Assembly: GCA_944322745.1 (NCBI GenBank)
Contig: CALUPV010000002.1
Span: forward strand, 1 to 64,000
Reading direction: 5' to 3'
DNA: 64,000 nucleotides
From: Candidatus Gastranaerophilales bacterium
Lineage (GTDB): Bacteria; Cyanobacteriota; Vampirovibrionia; Gastranaerophilales; Gastranaerophilaceae
Shown here: in pieces, positions 35,580 through 45,746 of the stretch
Position numbering within the stretch: the stretch's first letter is position 1
Layout of the letters: every line of letters begins with the position of its first letter
Position numbers and translations under genes: made by a program
The notes under the pieces: generated by a model
Seen by the model: only the letters and a program-made list of their open reading frames with translations
What the model was told of the DNA's origin: nothing
The model's database searches: none

Positions 35580-36764
35580 ATGATATATAAAAAGATAAGG
35601 GATAATATCCTATATGCAGGTATGAATGATTGTGACAGGTTAATTTTTGATGAGTTAATTCCATTAGATCACGGTACCAGTTATAATTCTTATATCGTTA
35701 TAGGTAGTGAAAAGACTGCTGTTATTGATACAATGTATCCTAAATTTACTCAAGAATATTTGAAATCTTTTGATGAAAACTGTATAAAAAAAGTAGATTA
35801 TATTATAGCCAACCATGGTGAACAGGATCATTCAGGAAGTATTCCTGCAATGTTAGAAAAATTTCCGGAAGCTGTAGTTGTTACAAATGCGGTATGTGCA
35901 GGAAATTTGAAGGAAATGTTATTAATTCCTTCAGACAAAATAAAAATTGTAAAAAATGATGAGGAATTATCATTAGGTGATAAAACTCTTCAGTTTAAAA
36001 TTGCGCCGGGAGTTCATTGGCCTGATACAATGTTTACTTATTTAAAAGAAGATAATATTATTTGTACTTGTGATTTTCTTGGAGCACATTATGTTTTTGA
36101 AGATGTATTTGCTGTTCCTTCTAAAGAACTTGAAAGAAGTGCAAAAAAGTATTATGCAGAGATTATGATGCCATTTGCTACAGTTTGCAGAAAATATATT
36201 CAGCAAATTAGAAATATGAATGTTGATATGGTAATGCCAAGCCATGGTCCAATTCATAAAAATCCTAATTATATACTTGATTTGTATGAAGATTGGGCTG
36301 GCGAGAAAGGTAAAAATTTAGTTCTATTACCGTATGTATCGATGTACCATTCAACGACAGAGATGATTGATTATCTTGCAAATAAGCTTGCAGAAAAAGG
36401 AATTCCGTCTATAAAATATGATATGGTAGACGGAAATTTAGGAGATTTGGCTATAGCTCTTGTTGATGGAACAACTATTGTACTTGGAACATCAATGGTA
36501 TTAGCAGGACCGCATCCGGCAGCATTTAATACGGTATATTTAGCCAGTGTATTGAAACCGAAAGCTAAGATTGCTTCATTTATAGGCTCATACGGTTGGG
36601 GCGGTAATTTATTTGGTAAAATGACAGATATGTTAGCACCGTTGAAATTAGATGTTATTGAACCGATTTTGGTGAAAGGACGTGCTAAAGCAGAAGATTT
36701 TGCTAAAATTGATGTTATGGCTCAAGAAATATATAATAAACATCATGAACTCGGTCTTGTATAA
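35580..36764 (+). CDS. fprA: Flavodiiron protein (A-type flavoprotein)
   Basis: Reduces O2 to water and/or NO to N2O, protecting anaerobes. The 394 residues have a metallo-beta-lactamase-like diiron domain with ligands H79, E81, D83 and H84 (NHGEQDHSG), H146 (GVHWPD), D165 (CDFLGAH), and H222 (MPSHGP). The flavodoxin domain follows (about 250-394), with FMN loop YVSMYHSTTEM and SYGWGG. There is no C-terminal rubredoxin or flavin reductase extension; the separate rubredoxin upstream fills that role. The cluster with a PerR-like gene suggests peroxide or iron control. Confidence 0.95.
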   Translation: MIYKKIRDNILYAGMNDCDRLIFDELIPLDHGTSYNSYIVIGSEKTAVIDTMYPKFTQEYLKSFDENCIKKVDYIIANHGEQDHSGSIPAMLEKFPEAVVVTNAVCAGNLKEMLLIPSDKIKIVKNDEELSLGDKTLQFKIAPGVHWPDTMFTYLKEDNIICTCDFLGAHYVFEDVFAVPSKELERSAKKYYAEIMMPFATVCRKYIQQIRNMNVDMVMPSHGPIHKNPNYILDLYEDWAGEKGKNLVLLPYVSMYHSTTEMIDYLANKLAEKGIPSIKYDMVDGNLGDLAIALVDGTTIVLGTSMVLAGPHPAAFNTVYLASVLKPKAKIASFIGSYGWGGNLFGKMTDMLAPLKLDVIEPILVKGRAKAEDFAKIDVMAQEIYNKHHELGLV

Positions 36765-36789
36765 TTAAATTATATAGATTATATAAAAT

Positions 36790-36824
36790 AAAGAATTATT
36801 TGTATAACAAATAATTCTTTTATT
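36790..36824 (+). terminator. rho-independent terminator after fprA
   Basis: AAAGAATTATTTGT (36790-36803) pairs with ACAAATAATTCTTT (36807-36820) around ATA, followed by TTATTTT. The stem is A/T-rich but 14 bp long and perfect. Confidence 0.8.
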
Positions 36825-36930
36825 TTGAATATTTCTAATATAAAGTTTTGTAAAATATTTTGAATATTTATATCAAGTTTGAACAATGTTTCTTTTTATC
36901 ATCAATATAATCAGAAAGAAGGACAATAGT

Positions 36931-37602
36931 ATGAATGTAGTAGCATCTTTGCAAAATATTTCAAAACCTTCCGGTGTAGTAAATATAAGTTCAGGGGATA
37001 AGATTAAGAAAACCTCAACTTTCTTAGCAGAATCTCCAAAGGGAGAAGTAAATTTATCTAAGGCACAATTTAATGAAGCTTTGGTAAGAAAATATAATTC
37101 AGACGGGTTCCTAAAAGGTCATAATACATATGAAGGTTCAGTAAATGATAAATGTGTATATTTAAGACAGACTTTTAACAAGACTTCTCTGTTTAATGGA
37201 ACATGTTCATACTCCGGTACAATCGGTAATGAACAAGCAGATATAACAATAGATAAAAATAAAGTTACAGGCAAAATAGGCGACAAAAATATAGATTTGA
37301 GTTTTGACAAAGGTTTTTTATTTTTTAAACCATATTCAATAAATGGTAAAATTGGAGATAAGGAAATAAATATAACAAAAGGATCTGATTTGGAAGCTGC
37401 AAAGGGTGAAAATGATATAATTACAACAATTGCGGCATTAAATGGCTGTAAATTTAATATTGATAATCAATCTTTCGGAAATTTATCTCTTTCACAGCAA
37501 GCTAATAATGATCAGTTAATGCAATCTATCATGTTTCAACAACAACAGCAAATGATGATGCAAAATCAACTTAATATGCAACATCAAATGATGATGATGT
37601 AG
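36931..37602 (+). CDS. Hypothetical protein with beta-repeat core and Gln/Met-rich tail
   Basis: No family recognised. The ATG at 36931 follows AGAAGGA (223 residues); an upstream in-frame start lacks a ribosome site. There is no signal peptide. The middle (about 90-160) repeats G-x-I-G-D/N-x-x-x-x-I units (GTIGNEQADITI, GKIGDKNIDLSF, GKIGDKEINIT), suggesting a small beta-solenoid or sheet. The last 25 residues are almost only Gln, Met, Asn and His, with QQQQQ and runs of Met. Strong terminators on both sides make it a single-gene unit. The tail may drive self-association or bind metal; both are guesses. Confidence 0.65.
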   Translation: MNVVASLQNISKPSGVVNISSGDKIKKTSTFLAESPKGEVNLSKAQFNEALVRKYNSDGFLKGHNTYEGSVNDKCVYLRQTFNKTSLFNGTCSYSGTIGNEQADITIDKNKVTGKIGDKNIDLSFDKGFLFFKPYSINGKIGDKEINITKGSDLEAAKGENDIITTIAALNGCKFNIDNQSFGNLSLSQQANNDQLMQSIMFQQQQQMMMQNQLNMQHQMMMM

Positions 37603-37626
37603 TTATATTTTTGAGTAGGAATATAA

Positions 37627-37656
37627 AAAAGAGGGAAATTTATATTTCCCTCTTTT
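37627..37656. terminator. bidirectional rho-independent terminator
   Basis: AAAAGAGGGAAAT (37627-37639) pairs with ATTTCCCTCTTTT (37644-37656) around TTAT. It serves both the + strand gene ending at 37602 and ilvC on the - strand. Confidence 0.92.
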
Positions 37657-37680
37657 CTACTTGTTATATATTTCATTTAA

Positions 37681-38700
<1,020 letters not shown>

Positions 38701-38839
38701 TTATTACTCTAATGGCTAGTTTCTAGTGTAAAACTTAAAAAAATGATAGTCAATATTTAGATTTTTTGCAAAAAATTTAATAAAATTATCAAAAAAGCCA
38801 AAAAATTTGCACTTGGATATTTACTAAGTTAAAATTTAG

Positions 38840-38845
38840 TATACT
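38840..38845 (+). promoter_or_regulatory. candidate -10 of ilvBN
   Basis: TATACT lies 55 bases before the ilvB ATG in the ilvC-ilvB spacer. No convincing -35 is found at the right distance. The spacer (38680-38899) is very A/T-rich, and I see no T-box or attenuator peptide with Leu/Val/Ile codon runs. Confidence 0.3.
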
Positions 38846-38899
38846 ATATTCTTAAATAAGTATTTTTTAGGTGTGAAAAAGACAAAAATGGAGATTAAA

Positions 38900-40636
38900 A
38901 TGACAGCCGAGCAAATTAATAAAACAGAAAAAATGACGGGTGCCAGAATTTTCTTAGAATGCCTTAGAAAAGAAGGTGTAGATAAAATATTTGGATATCC
39001 CGGCGGTTCAATTCTTCATATATATGATGAACTATACAACTGTGATTTTATTAAGCACTATCTTGTAAGGCATGAACAAGCGGCTGTTCACGCTGCTGAA
39101 GGTTATGCAAGAATTACAGGAAAACCGGGTGTTGTTTTAGTTACGTCAGGCCCCGGTGCTTGTAATGCAATAACAGGTATAGCAAATGCATATTATGACA
39201 GTTATCCTTTGGTTGTATTTACCGGGCAGGTAGATTCTCGTTTAATTGGAAACGATGCATTCCAAGAGTCTGATATTGTCGGTATTACTCGTACTTGTTG
39301 TAAACATAATTATTTGGTAAAAAACGTTAGTGATTTACCACGTATAATAAAAGAATCTTTCCATATTGCACGAACAGGTAAGCCTGGACCTGTTGTAGTT
39401 TCACTGCCAAAGGATGTTTTAACATCTGTTCGTGAATTTAAATATCCAGATAAGATAGATCTTCCTGGTTATAACCCGACATATGAAGGACACCCAATTC
39501 AATGTAGACGTGCATTGAAAGCATTGTGTGATGCAAAGCGTCCTGTAATAATATCAGGTGGTGGTGTTATTCATTCAGATGCTTGGCAAGAAATAAGAGA
39601 ACTTGCTAGAAACTTAAATATTCCAGTTGCAACAACTCTTATGGGTATTGGTACTTTCCCTCAAGGAGAGGAACTTTCACTTGGTATGCTTGGTATGCAT
39701 GGAACTTTTTGGGCTAATCATGCTGTAAGTAATTGTGATGTACTTTTTGCGGTTGGAACAAGATTTAATGATAGAATTACAGGATGTCTAAAACGTTTTT
39801 GTAAAGATGCAAAAGTTATACATGTTGATATTGATCCTTGTTCTATAAGTAAGAATGTTCCAGTTGATACACCTATTGTCGGTGATGCTAAAAAGGTTTT
39901 AAACCTGATGTTAAATGAATATAACACAGGAAAATATTCATATGATATGGCGGAAAGAAGAACTTGGATTTCACAAGTTAATGAATGGAAACATAATAGG
40001 GGGCTGAAAGCTGTTAAAGATGGAATTATGAGTCCTCAAGATGTTATTGAAGCTATATACAATAAAACAAAAGATAAAGATGTAATCATAGCAACAGAAG
40101 TAGGTCAACACCAGATGTGGACAGCGCAGTTGTATAAATTTTCAAAGCCACGTCAATTAGTAACTTCAGGTGGTTTGGGAACTATGGGATTTGGCTTCCC
40201 TGCTGCTATCGGTGCACAGATTGCTGCCCCTGATAAATTAGTATTTAATATTGCAGGTGATGGCAGTATTCAAATGAATATACAAGAGCTTATGACTTGT
40301 GTTGATTACAAAATACCAGTAAAAATTGCTGTTATAAATAATGGATATCTTGGAATGGTCAGACAATGGCAGGAAAAGATGTTTAATAAACATTATTCTC
40401 AAACGCCTATAACTTCTCCTGATTATGTAAAATTAGCTGAGGCATACGGAATTTTAGGTATAAGAGTAACAAAAGAAGAAGAAATTAATTCTGCGCTTGA
40501 TAAAGCAATAGCATACAATGGACCTGTGATTATTGATTTTGTTGTTGAACCGTTTGAAATGGTTTACCCTTGGGTTTTAGCAGGTAAACCTTTAGATGAA
40601 GTTCTTTTATCAAATGAAACGGGAGTAGGAGAGTAA
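38900..40636 (+). CDS. ilvB: Acetolactate synthase large subunit
   Basis: Thiamine-diphosphate enzyme that condenses two pyruvates (or pyruvate + 2-ketobutyrate). The ATG at 38900 (578 residues) follows GGAG by seven bases; ATG 38888 and GTG 38873 upstream are weaker. The catalytic Glu lies in VRHEQAAVHAAEGYAR, FAD-region motifs follow, and the ThDP motif is GDGSIQMNIQELMT to NNGYLGMVRQWQ. The ACT-domain small subunit follows after two bases, marking the biosynthetic, feedback-regulated form rather than the catabolic AlsS. Confidence 0.97.
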   Translation: MTAEQINKTEKMTGARIFLECLRKEGVDKIFGYPGGSILHIYDELYNCDFIKHYLVRHEQAAVHAAEGYARITGKPGVVLVTSGPGACNAITGIANAYYDSYPLVVFTGQVDSRLIGNDAFQESDIVGITRTCCKHNYLVKNVSDLPRIIKESFHIARTGKPGPVVVSLPKDVLTSVREFKYPDKIDLPGYNPTYEGHPIQCRRALKALCDAKRPVIISGGGVIHSDAWQEIRELARNLNIPVATTLMGIGTFPQGEELSLGMLGMHGTFWANHAVSNCDVLFAVGTRFNDRITGCLKRFCKDAKVIHVDIDPCSISKNVPVDTPIVGDAKKVLNLMLNEYNTGKYSYDMAERRTWISQVNEWKHNRGLKAVKDGIMSPQDVIEAIYNKTKDKDVIIATEVGQHQMWTAQLYKFSKPRQLVTSGGLGTMGFGFPAAIGAQIAAPDKLVFNIAGDGSIQMNIQELMTCVDYKIPVKIAVINNGYLGMVRQWQEKMFNKHYSQTPITSPDYVKLAEAYGILGIRVTKEEEINSALDKAIAYNGPVIIDFVVEPFEMVYPWVLAGKPLDEVLLSNETGVGE

Positions 40637-40638
40637 TT

Positions 40639-41142
40639 ATGCGACATACTATATCTGTTTTAGTAAAAAATGAACCAGGGATTTTATCTTGTGTTTGTGA
40701 TTTATTCTCGACGAGAGGATATAATATAGAAAGTTTATCAGTAGCTGCTACTATTGATCCATCTTTTTCAAGAATAACAATAGTTACGGTCGGAGATGAA
40801 TTTGTTATTGAACAAATCTGTAAGCAATTGAACAGATTGATAAATACAATTAAAGTAGTAGAACTTCCTAAGTCTGCTGAAAAATGCATAGAAAAAGAAT
40901 TGATTTTTTGTAAAGTTACTGCAAAAGATAATGCAAGAAATGAAATTTTGAGAATTGCGGAAATTTTTGATGCAAAGATTATTGATGTATCAACAGAAAC
41001 ATATACATTGGAATTTTGCGGTGACTCAAGACAGGTTGCAACTATATTGGCACTTCTAAAACCATTGGGAGTAAAAGAATTAGTTCGTTCAGGTGTTGTT
41101 GCTATCACAAGAGAAAACCAGTTTATTAATTTAAATAAGTAA
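40639..41142 (+). CDS. ilvN: Acetolactate synthase small (regulatory) subunit
   Basis: A 167-residue regulatory subunit that confers valine inhibition and activates IlvB. The N-terminal ACT domain (about 1-75) has the expected ISVLVKNEPGILSCVCDLFS and GYNIESLSVAAT. The C-terminal domain has KVTAKDNARNEILRIAEIF and LGVKELVRSGVVAITR. GGAGAG precedes the ATG, two bases after ilvB. Confidence 0.96.
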   Translation: MRHTISVLVKNEPGILSCVCDLFSTRGYNIESLSVAATIDPSFSRITIVTVGDEFVIEQICKQLNRLINTIKVVELPKSAEKCIEKELIFCKVTAKDNARNEILRIAEIFDAKIIDVSTETYTLEFCGDSRQVATILALLKPLGVKELVRSGVVAITRENQFINLNK

Positions 41143-41185
41143 AATATTTTATTATAATTTTCTATACAATATAGAAAGGGTATTT

Positions 41186-41593
41186 ATGAAAAAATTTTTA
41201 TCATTAATTTTATTTGTTTCGGCATTAATTTGTCTTTCTGGTACTGATTTATGTTCTTTAAATTCAGTTTCATCAAGAGTTGAGGCTGCAGAATATAAGC
41301 AAGTTCAAGCATATCATATCTTAGTACCTACGGAACAAGAGGCAATTGACCTAAAAAATGAAATTAATAAAGGTCAAAATAGAGCTGAAGTATTTAGTAA
41401 TTTTACCGCTGCCGCAAGAAAATATTCTAAATGTCCATCAGGTGCTGATGGGGGCAAATTAGGTTGGTTTGGTAAAGGTGATATGGTTAAACCTTTTGAA
41501 GATGCAGCTTTTAGCCTCACTGAAGGTACTGTTTCAGATCCAGTTAAAACACAATTTGGCTATCATTTAATATATGTAGTGTCAAAGAAATAG
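41186..41593 (+). CDS. Secreted parvulin-type peptidyl-prolyl isomerase
   Basis: A 135-residue protein: a signal peptide (cut near VEAAE, about residue 35) then a single PpiC/parvulin domain. YHILVPTEQEAIDLKNEI and KYSKCPSGADGGKLGWFGKG are the classic parvulin motifs, and the end FGYHLIYVVSKK carries the second conserved His. Without the N-terminal SurA-like chaperone part it is a minimal isomerase for exported proteins. It follows ilvN by 43 bases, and AGAAAGGG precedes the ATG. Confidence 0.9.
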   Translation: MKKFLSLILFVSALICLSGTDLCSLNSVSSRVEAAEYKQVQAYHILVPTEQEAIDLKNEINKGQNRAEVFSNFTAAARKYSKCPSGADGGKLGWFGKGDMVKPFEDAAFSLTEGTVSDPVKTQFGYHLIYVVSKK

Positions 41594-41611
41594 AATAATA
41601 TATTACAAAAT

Positions 41612-41644
41612 AAAAAATAGGGCAGATTTACTGCTCTATTTTTT
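41612..41644. terminator. bidirectional rho-independent terminator
   Basis: AAAAAATAGGGCAG (41612-41625) pairs with CTGCTCTATTTTTT (41631-41644), with one G-U pair, around ATTTA. It ends the parvulin transcript and, in the other direction, the endonuclease IV-like gene, whose stop codon it touches. Confidence 0.9.
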
Positions 41645-42474
41645 TACAAACTTAAATAATAATCTTTTAAAAGTTTTGTATCCGTTTCTATATTAGGACT
41701 TTCGCATACTAAAACGCCTTTTACATTATATTCTTTAAATACTTTTAAAAGAGCTTTATAATTCATATCACTTTCTTCTAAAATAAGATGATTCTTCTCA
41801 CCCTTTGCGCCATATTCTATACCGGCTAAATGCGCGTGGAAATTATCAAAAATATCACTTCCTAATTCATTCCCCATATATTCAAACATCTTGGAAAATT
41901 CGTCATAAGTATTATATATTCCGTTATTTCTGGCATGAATATGTGCAAAGTCTACGCAAGGCAACACATTTCTAAACTCTTTCGAAAGTTTTACAATCTC
42001 TTCCAAAGTTCCCCATTGCGTGCCTTTTCCTGTAGTTTCAGGACGTATCCAAATGTTATTATTTTCTTCTTCTAAAATAGAACAAATTTTTTCCATTGAT
42101 TTATATACGGTTTTATAAACTTCGTCTATTGATTGTTTCATATAAAAAGCTGCGTGAAAAGTTATACTGTAGGCGCCTATTTTTTCTCCCATTCTTGCAG
42201 TTTCTAATATTCTGTTAATACTTGCATCAATTTTTTCTTCTTCTTGAGAATTAAGGTTTATATAATATGGACCGTGGCAAGTGATTTTTTTATCTTGAAG
42301 TTGACTGAATTGTTTTACAAGAGTTTGATTTACTTCATTCATTTTTACGCCGTGAACGAATTCAACTTCAAGTCCATCCAAATCCATTTGATTAATTAAA
42401 TCAAGTCCATTTTTGTATCCTTTTCCTTCTGCGGCTAAAGGTAAACCGGCTGTTAGAAAATGAAGTTTATTCAC
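41644..42474 (-). CDS. Endonuclease IV-like TIM-barrel metalloprotein
   Basis: The 276 residues follow the AP-endonuclease-2/xylose-isomerase barrel. Candidate metal ligands occur in Nfo order: H67 (CHGPY), H107 (FHAAF), E146 (RPETTG), D175 and H178 (CVDFAHIH), H213 or H215, H229 and E258 (CESP). At the place of the Nfo zinc ligand Asp two residues before the second-last His there is Lys227, so the three-metal site may be incomplete. It may be a DNA-repair AP endonuclease or a sugar/other epimerase. The start is GTG, eight bases inside the upstream formyltransferase gene, so the two are coupled. Confidence 0.75.
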   Translation of the reverse strand: MNKLHFLTAGLPLAAEGKGYKNGLDLINQMDLDGLEVEFVHGVKMNEVNQTLVKQFSQLQDKKITCHGPYYINLNSQEEEKIDASINRILETARMGEKIGAYSITFHAAFYMKQSIDEVYKTVYKSMEKICSILEEENNNIWIRPETTGKGTQWGTLEEIVKLSKEFRNVLPCVDFAHIHARNNGIYNTYDEFSKMFEYMGNELGSDIFDNFHAHLAGIEYGAKGEKNHLILEESDMNYKALLKVFKEYNVKGVLVCESPNIETDTKLLKDYYLSL

Positions 42475-43414
42475 TGTATAAAATTTCTCCTTTTTTTGGA
42501 TTTAAACGTTCAACAAAATCTCTTCCTGATGAAATAAAAAATGCTCCGTATTGTATAGAATCTATTTCCAGAATGTCTTCTCCGCAAGCTACTTTTAAAG
42601 AATTTTTTGTATCACATATAGTTCCCGGTGTAAAGTTATGATTTTTTTCAATAACATATGCGGAATTTATTCTTAAAATAGTTCCGTTATAACAAGTAAT
42701 TGCTCCAATATAAGGATTTAATCCTCTAATAAAACGTTCAATTTCTTCTGCTGATTTATTCCAGTCTATAAAAATATTTTTCTTTTCAAAAGAAAGGGCT
42801 TCTGCTTTTTTATATTCACCGTCTTTTGGTTGTGGTTTTCTGGGAAAATCGTGAGTTTCATAATAATCTAACGCTTCATACAGCATTGATGCACACATTT
42901 GATTGGTTCTGTAAAATAATGTTCCCATTGTTTCATTTAAATCGAGATTAAATCTGTATTGGGAAATTATATCTCCCGTATCAAAATTTTCATCCATAAA
43001 ATGTAGTGTAATAGCAGATTCTTCTTCGCCATTTATAATTACGTGTGAATATGGATTTGCTCCTCTATAATCAGGTAATTTGGATGGATGAAGATTTATA
43101 AATCCGTCTTTAGTAAGTTGAAGTAATTCTTTAGGTAATTTTTTGTTAAAAGAAGCAACAACACCTAAATCAGCATTAAGATTTTTTATTCTTTGTAAAA
43201 AGCCTTTGTCGCTTAAGCTTATATTATAATCTATAATATCAAAACCGAGGCTTTGGGCTGTATCAACCATTAATTTGTTTGTAGGGTCATCTTTTGCAGG
43301 CGGAATAACACCTACTATATTTATTCCTTTTGCCGCTAATTTACTTAGACAAATCAATGCCATATCCGGCATTCCAATGAATAAAATTCTCTTTTTATAC
43401 TTCTTCTCTGTCAT
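42467..43414 (-). CDS. Second Fmt-like formyltransferase
   Basis: A 315-residue 10-formyl-tetrahydrofolate-dependent transferase. The catalytic triad is complete: N107 and H109 in INLHPSKLPDYRGANP, D145 in ENFDTGDI. A C-terminal OB-like domain is present (about 205-315). It differs from the true Fmt at 19456-20397 throughout. Homologues of this shape include initiator-tRNA Fmt paralogues and amino-sugar formyltransferases of surface-polysaccharide pathways; neither can be chosen here. The neighbouring gene encodes an endonuclease IV-like barrel, not a sugar enzyme of the rml type. Confidence 0.8.
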   Translation of the reverse strand: MTEKKYKKRILFIGMPDMALICLSKLAAKGINIVGVIPPAKDDPTNKLMVDTAQSLGFDIIDYNISLSDKGFLQRIKNLNADLGVVASFNKKLPKELLQLTKDGFINLHPSKLPDYRGANPYSHVIINGEEESAITLHFMDENFDTGDIISQYRFNLDLNETMGTLFYRTNQMCASMLYEALDYYETHDFPRKPQPKDGEYKKAEALSFEKKNIFIDWNKSAEEIERFIRGLNPYIGAITCYNGTILRINSAYVIEKNHNFTPGTICDTKNSLKVACGEDILEIDSIQYGAFFISSGRDFVERLNPKKGEILYSE

Positions 43415-43507
43415 ATCTTTTTCCTTGATTCTTATTATAACAAAAAAATAGCTTTTATTTTAAATGTGTTTTTAATAAAATATTAATGGTGAATACGAGG
43501 TGTGATT

Positions 43508-44773
43508 ATGTTAGATATTAGAATGATTAGGGAAAATCCCGAAAAGGTAAATGAATTATTAAAAAGAAGAAATCCGGATCTTTCAATTAATGGTATTTTA
43601 GATATTGATGTTCAAAGAAGAAAAGTTCAAACTCAAGCAGATGAACTTAGAGCAAAAAGAAAATCCATGTCGCAAGAAATTGGCATATTAAAGAAACAAG
43701 GCAAAAATACAGATGAAATTCAGGCACAAGTTAAAGAAATGGCTGATGAAATCAAAGCTTTGGAAGAAAAAGAACAACAACTTGATATGGAACAAAAAAA
43801 TCTTCTTCTATCAACACCTAATATTCCTGATGAGACTACGCCTATAGGTTTATCAGAAGACGATAATGTTGAAGTAAAAAGGTATGGTGAACCTCGTAAA
43901 GTAAACTTTGAACAAAAAGCACATTGGGATATATGTGTAGAAAAAAATATAGTAGATTTCGAACGTGGTGTTAAACTTTCTCAATCAAGATTTTCTTTGT
44001 ATAGAGGAAAAGGCGCACAATTGGAACGTGCAATAATAAATTTCTTTTTGGATACTCATACACAAGAGCACGGTTATGAAGAAATATTACCGCCTGTAAT
44101 GGTAAATGCTGCGGCTATGACTGGAACAGGTCAGCTTCCAAAATTTGCACAAGATATGTATAAGTGCGAAGAAGAAGATTTATACTTGATTCCAACGGCA
44201 GAAGTACCTGTGACAAATATATATTCTGGTGAAATTTTAAATGAAGAAGATTTGCCAAAGTATATGACAGCTTACACACCTTGTTTCAGAAGAGAAGCCG
44301 GTAGTGCCGGTAAAGATACAAGAGGATTAATAAGACAGCACCAATTTAATAAAGTTGAATTGGTAAAACTTTGTACTCCTGAAACAAGCATCGAAGAACA
44401 TGAAAAATTGACAAGAAATGCAGAAAGAGTACTTGAATTATTAGAACTTCCGTATAGAAGAGTTGCACTTTCAACAGGAGATATTGGTTTCTCTGCAAGA
44501 AAATGTTTTGACTTGGAAGTTTGGTTACCTTCTTATAATAATTATAAAGAAATTTCAAGCTGTTCTAATTTTGGTGATTTCCAAGCCAGAAGAGCAAACA
44601 TAAGATATAGAAGTAAAGAAACAGGAAAGCCTGTTTTTGTACATACATTGAATGGTTCAGGTCTTGCTGTTGGAAGAACATTTGCAGCCATTTTGGAAAA
44701 TTTCCAAAACGAAGATGGAACAGTCACAATACCAAAAGCATTAAGAAAATATACAGGCTGGGATATCTTATAA
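43508..44773 (+). CDS. serS: Seryl-tRNA synthetase
   Basis: Class II synthetase of 421 residues, started at ATG 43508 seven bases after GAGG; a GTG two codons earlier is possible. The N-terminal coiled-coil arm for tRNASer spans about 30-100. Class II motif 2 is [21 protein letters not shown] and motif 3 is the late [20 protein letters not shown]. It is complete. One base separates its stop from tmk. Confidence 0.98.
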   Translation: MLDIRMIRENPEKVNELLKRRNPDLSINGILDIDVQRRKVQTQADELRAKRKSMSQEIGILKKQGKNTDEIQAQVKEMADEIKALEEKEQQLDMEQKNLLLSTPNIPDETTPIGLSEDDNVEVKRYGEPRKVNFEQKAHWDICVEKNIVDFERGVKLSQSRFSLYRGKGAQLERAIINFFLDTHTQEHGYEEILPPVMVNAAAMTGTGQLPKFAQDMYKCEEEDLYLIPTAEVPVTNIYSGEILNEEDLPKYMTAYTPCFRREAGSAGKDTRGLIRQHQFNKVELVKLCTPETSIEEHEKLTRNAERVLELLELPYRRVALSTGDIGFSARKCFDLEVWLPSYNNYKEISSCSNFGDFQARRANIRYRSKETGKPVFVHTLNGSGLAVGRTFAAILENFQNEDGTVTIPKALRKYTGWDIL

Positions 44774-44774
44774 T

Positions 44775-45395
44775 ATGCAAAAGGGCTTATTTATTACTTT
44801 TGAAGGTGCCGATGGCTCAGGAAAAACTACACAATTAAACAATGTTAAAAAATTCTTAGAAGAAAAGGGTTATAGTGTTGTAGTAACGAGAGAACCCGGT
44901 GCATTAGATATTGGTCAAAAAATAAGAAATATACTATTACATCATAAAGGTATTGTTGCAGATAGGTGTGAAATGTTTTTATTTTTGGCAGATCGTGCAC
45001 AACATGTCGAAACATTTATAAAACCTGCAATTGAAAGTAAGAAGATAGTTCTGTGTGACAGACATACGGATTCAACAATTGCGTATCAGGGATATGGCAG
45101 GGGACAAGATATATCTTTATTGAAAGAACTGAATAAAATAGCTGTAAATGGTTTAAAGCCTGATTTGACATTACTATATGATGTTTCTACCGAAATAGCA
45201 CAGACTCGTGTAGGGAGTGAAAAAGACAGAATGGAATCCGCAGGATTTGAGTTTCATAAAAAAGTAAGAAACGGATACATTCAGCTTCAAAAAGAGGAAC
45301 CTGAACGAATAAAGTTAATAAATGCAAATAATTCTATAGAAACTGTGTTTGAAGAGACAAAAGATATTATAATAAAATTATTACAAGAGCAATAA
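44775..45395 (+). CDS. tmk: Thymidylate kinase
   Basis: Phosphorylates dTMP to dTDP. The 206 residues have the P-loop FEGADGSGKTTQ, the DR(H/Y) motif CDRHTDSTIAYQGYGRG, and TREPG for substrate binding. The lid lacks a clear Arg cluster near 145-155 beyond EKDRMESAG. It is tightly placed after serS, and a small duplicated-motif gene follows nine bases on. Confidence 0.96.
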   Translation: MQKGLFITFEGADGSGKTTQLNNVKKFLEEKGYSVVVTREPGALDIGQKIRNILLHHKGIVADRCEMFLFLADRAQHVETFIKPAIESKKIVLCDRHTDSTIAYQGYGRGQDISLLKELNKIAVNGLKPDLTLLYDVSTEIAQTRVGSEKDRMESAGFEFHKKVRNGYIQLQKEEPERIKLINANNSIETVFEETKDIIIKLLQEQ

Positions 45396-45404
45396 GGAGA
45401 AAAA

Positions 45405-45746
45405 ATGCCTGAAGGTTATAGACGTTGGTATGATAATGACCCTATATTAAAAGAAGCATTGGAACTTTTAAAATTACAAACAGATGATAAGAAATCAACT
45501 GCAGCTGATTTTATTATTTCTCTTCAAGAGCAAGTTGCTCAAGATGTTATTGAAAGAATTTATGAGATAACTCTACAATTTGCCGGCAAAGGAAATCGTT
45601 GGTATGATAATGATCCTGTTATGTTAAGAGCTATAGAATTATTAAGAGTAGCACCGCCACAAACTCAAAGGATAGCTGCATTAAAATTGCTTTTAGCTAT
45701 GGAAAGTAATGATATGGATTCTTTAGAAAAAGATGATAATGAATAG
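45405..45746 (+). CDS. Small protein with two WYDNDP repeats
   Basis: A 113-residue protein of no recognised family. It contains an internal duplication: RRWYDNDPILKEALELLKL (about 6-24) and NRWYDNDPVMLRAIELLRV (about 64-82), each followed by a helical stretch. AAGGAG precedes the ATG. There is no signal peptide or membrane segment. It lies between tmk and folE2, and its 3' end overlaps folE2. A compact all-helical protein with two equivalent loops is likely; WYDNDP might form an acidic metal- or ligand-binding turn. Function unknown. Confidence 0.75.
   Translation: MPEGYRRWYDNDPILKEALELLKLQTDDKKSTAADFIISLQEQVAQDVIERIYEITLQFAGKGNRWYDNDPVMLRAIELLRVAPPQTQRIAALKLLLAMESNDMDSLEKDDNE

Noticed and set aside
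40530-41108. A long open frame antisense to ilvB/ilvN (192 codons)
   Set aside because: It lies wholly opposite two certain genes, has no ribosome site, and its composition reads as a complement of coding DNA.
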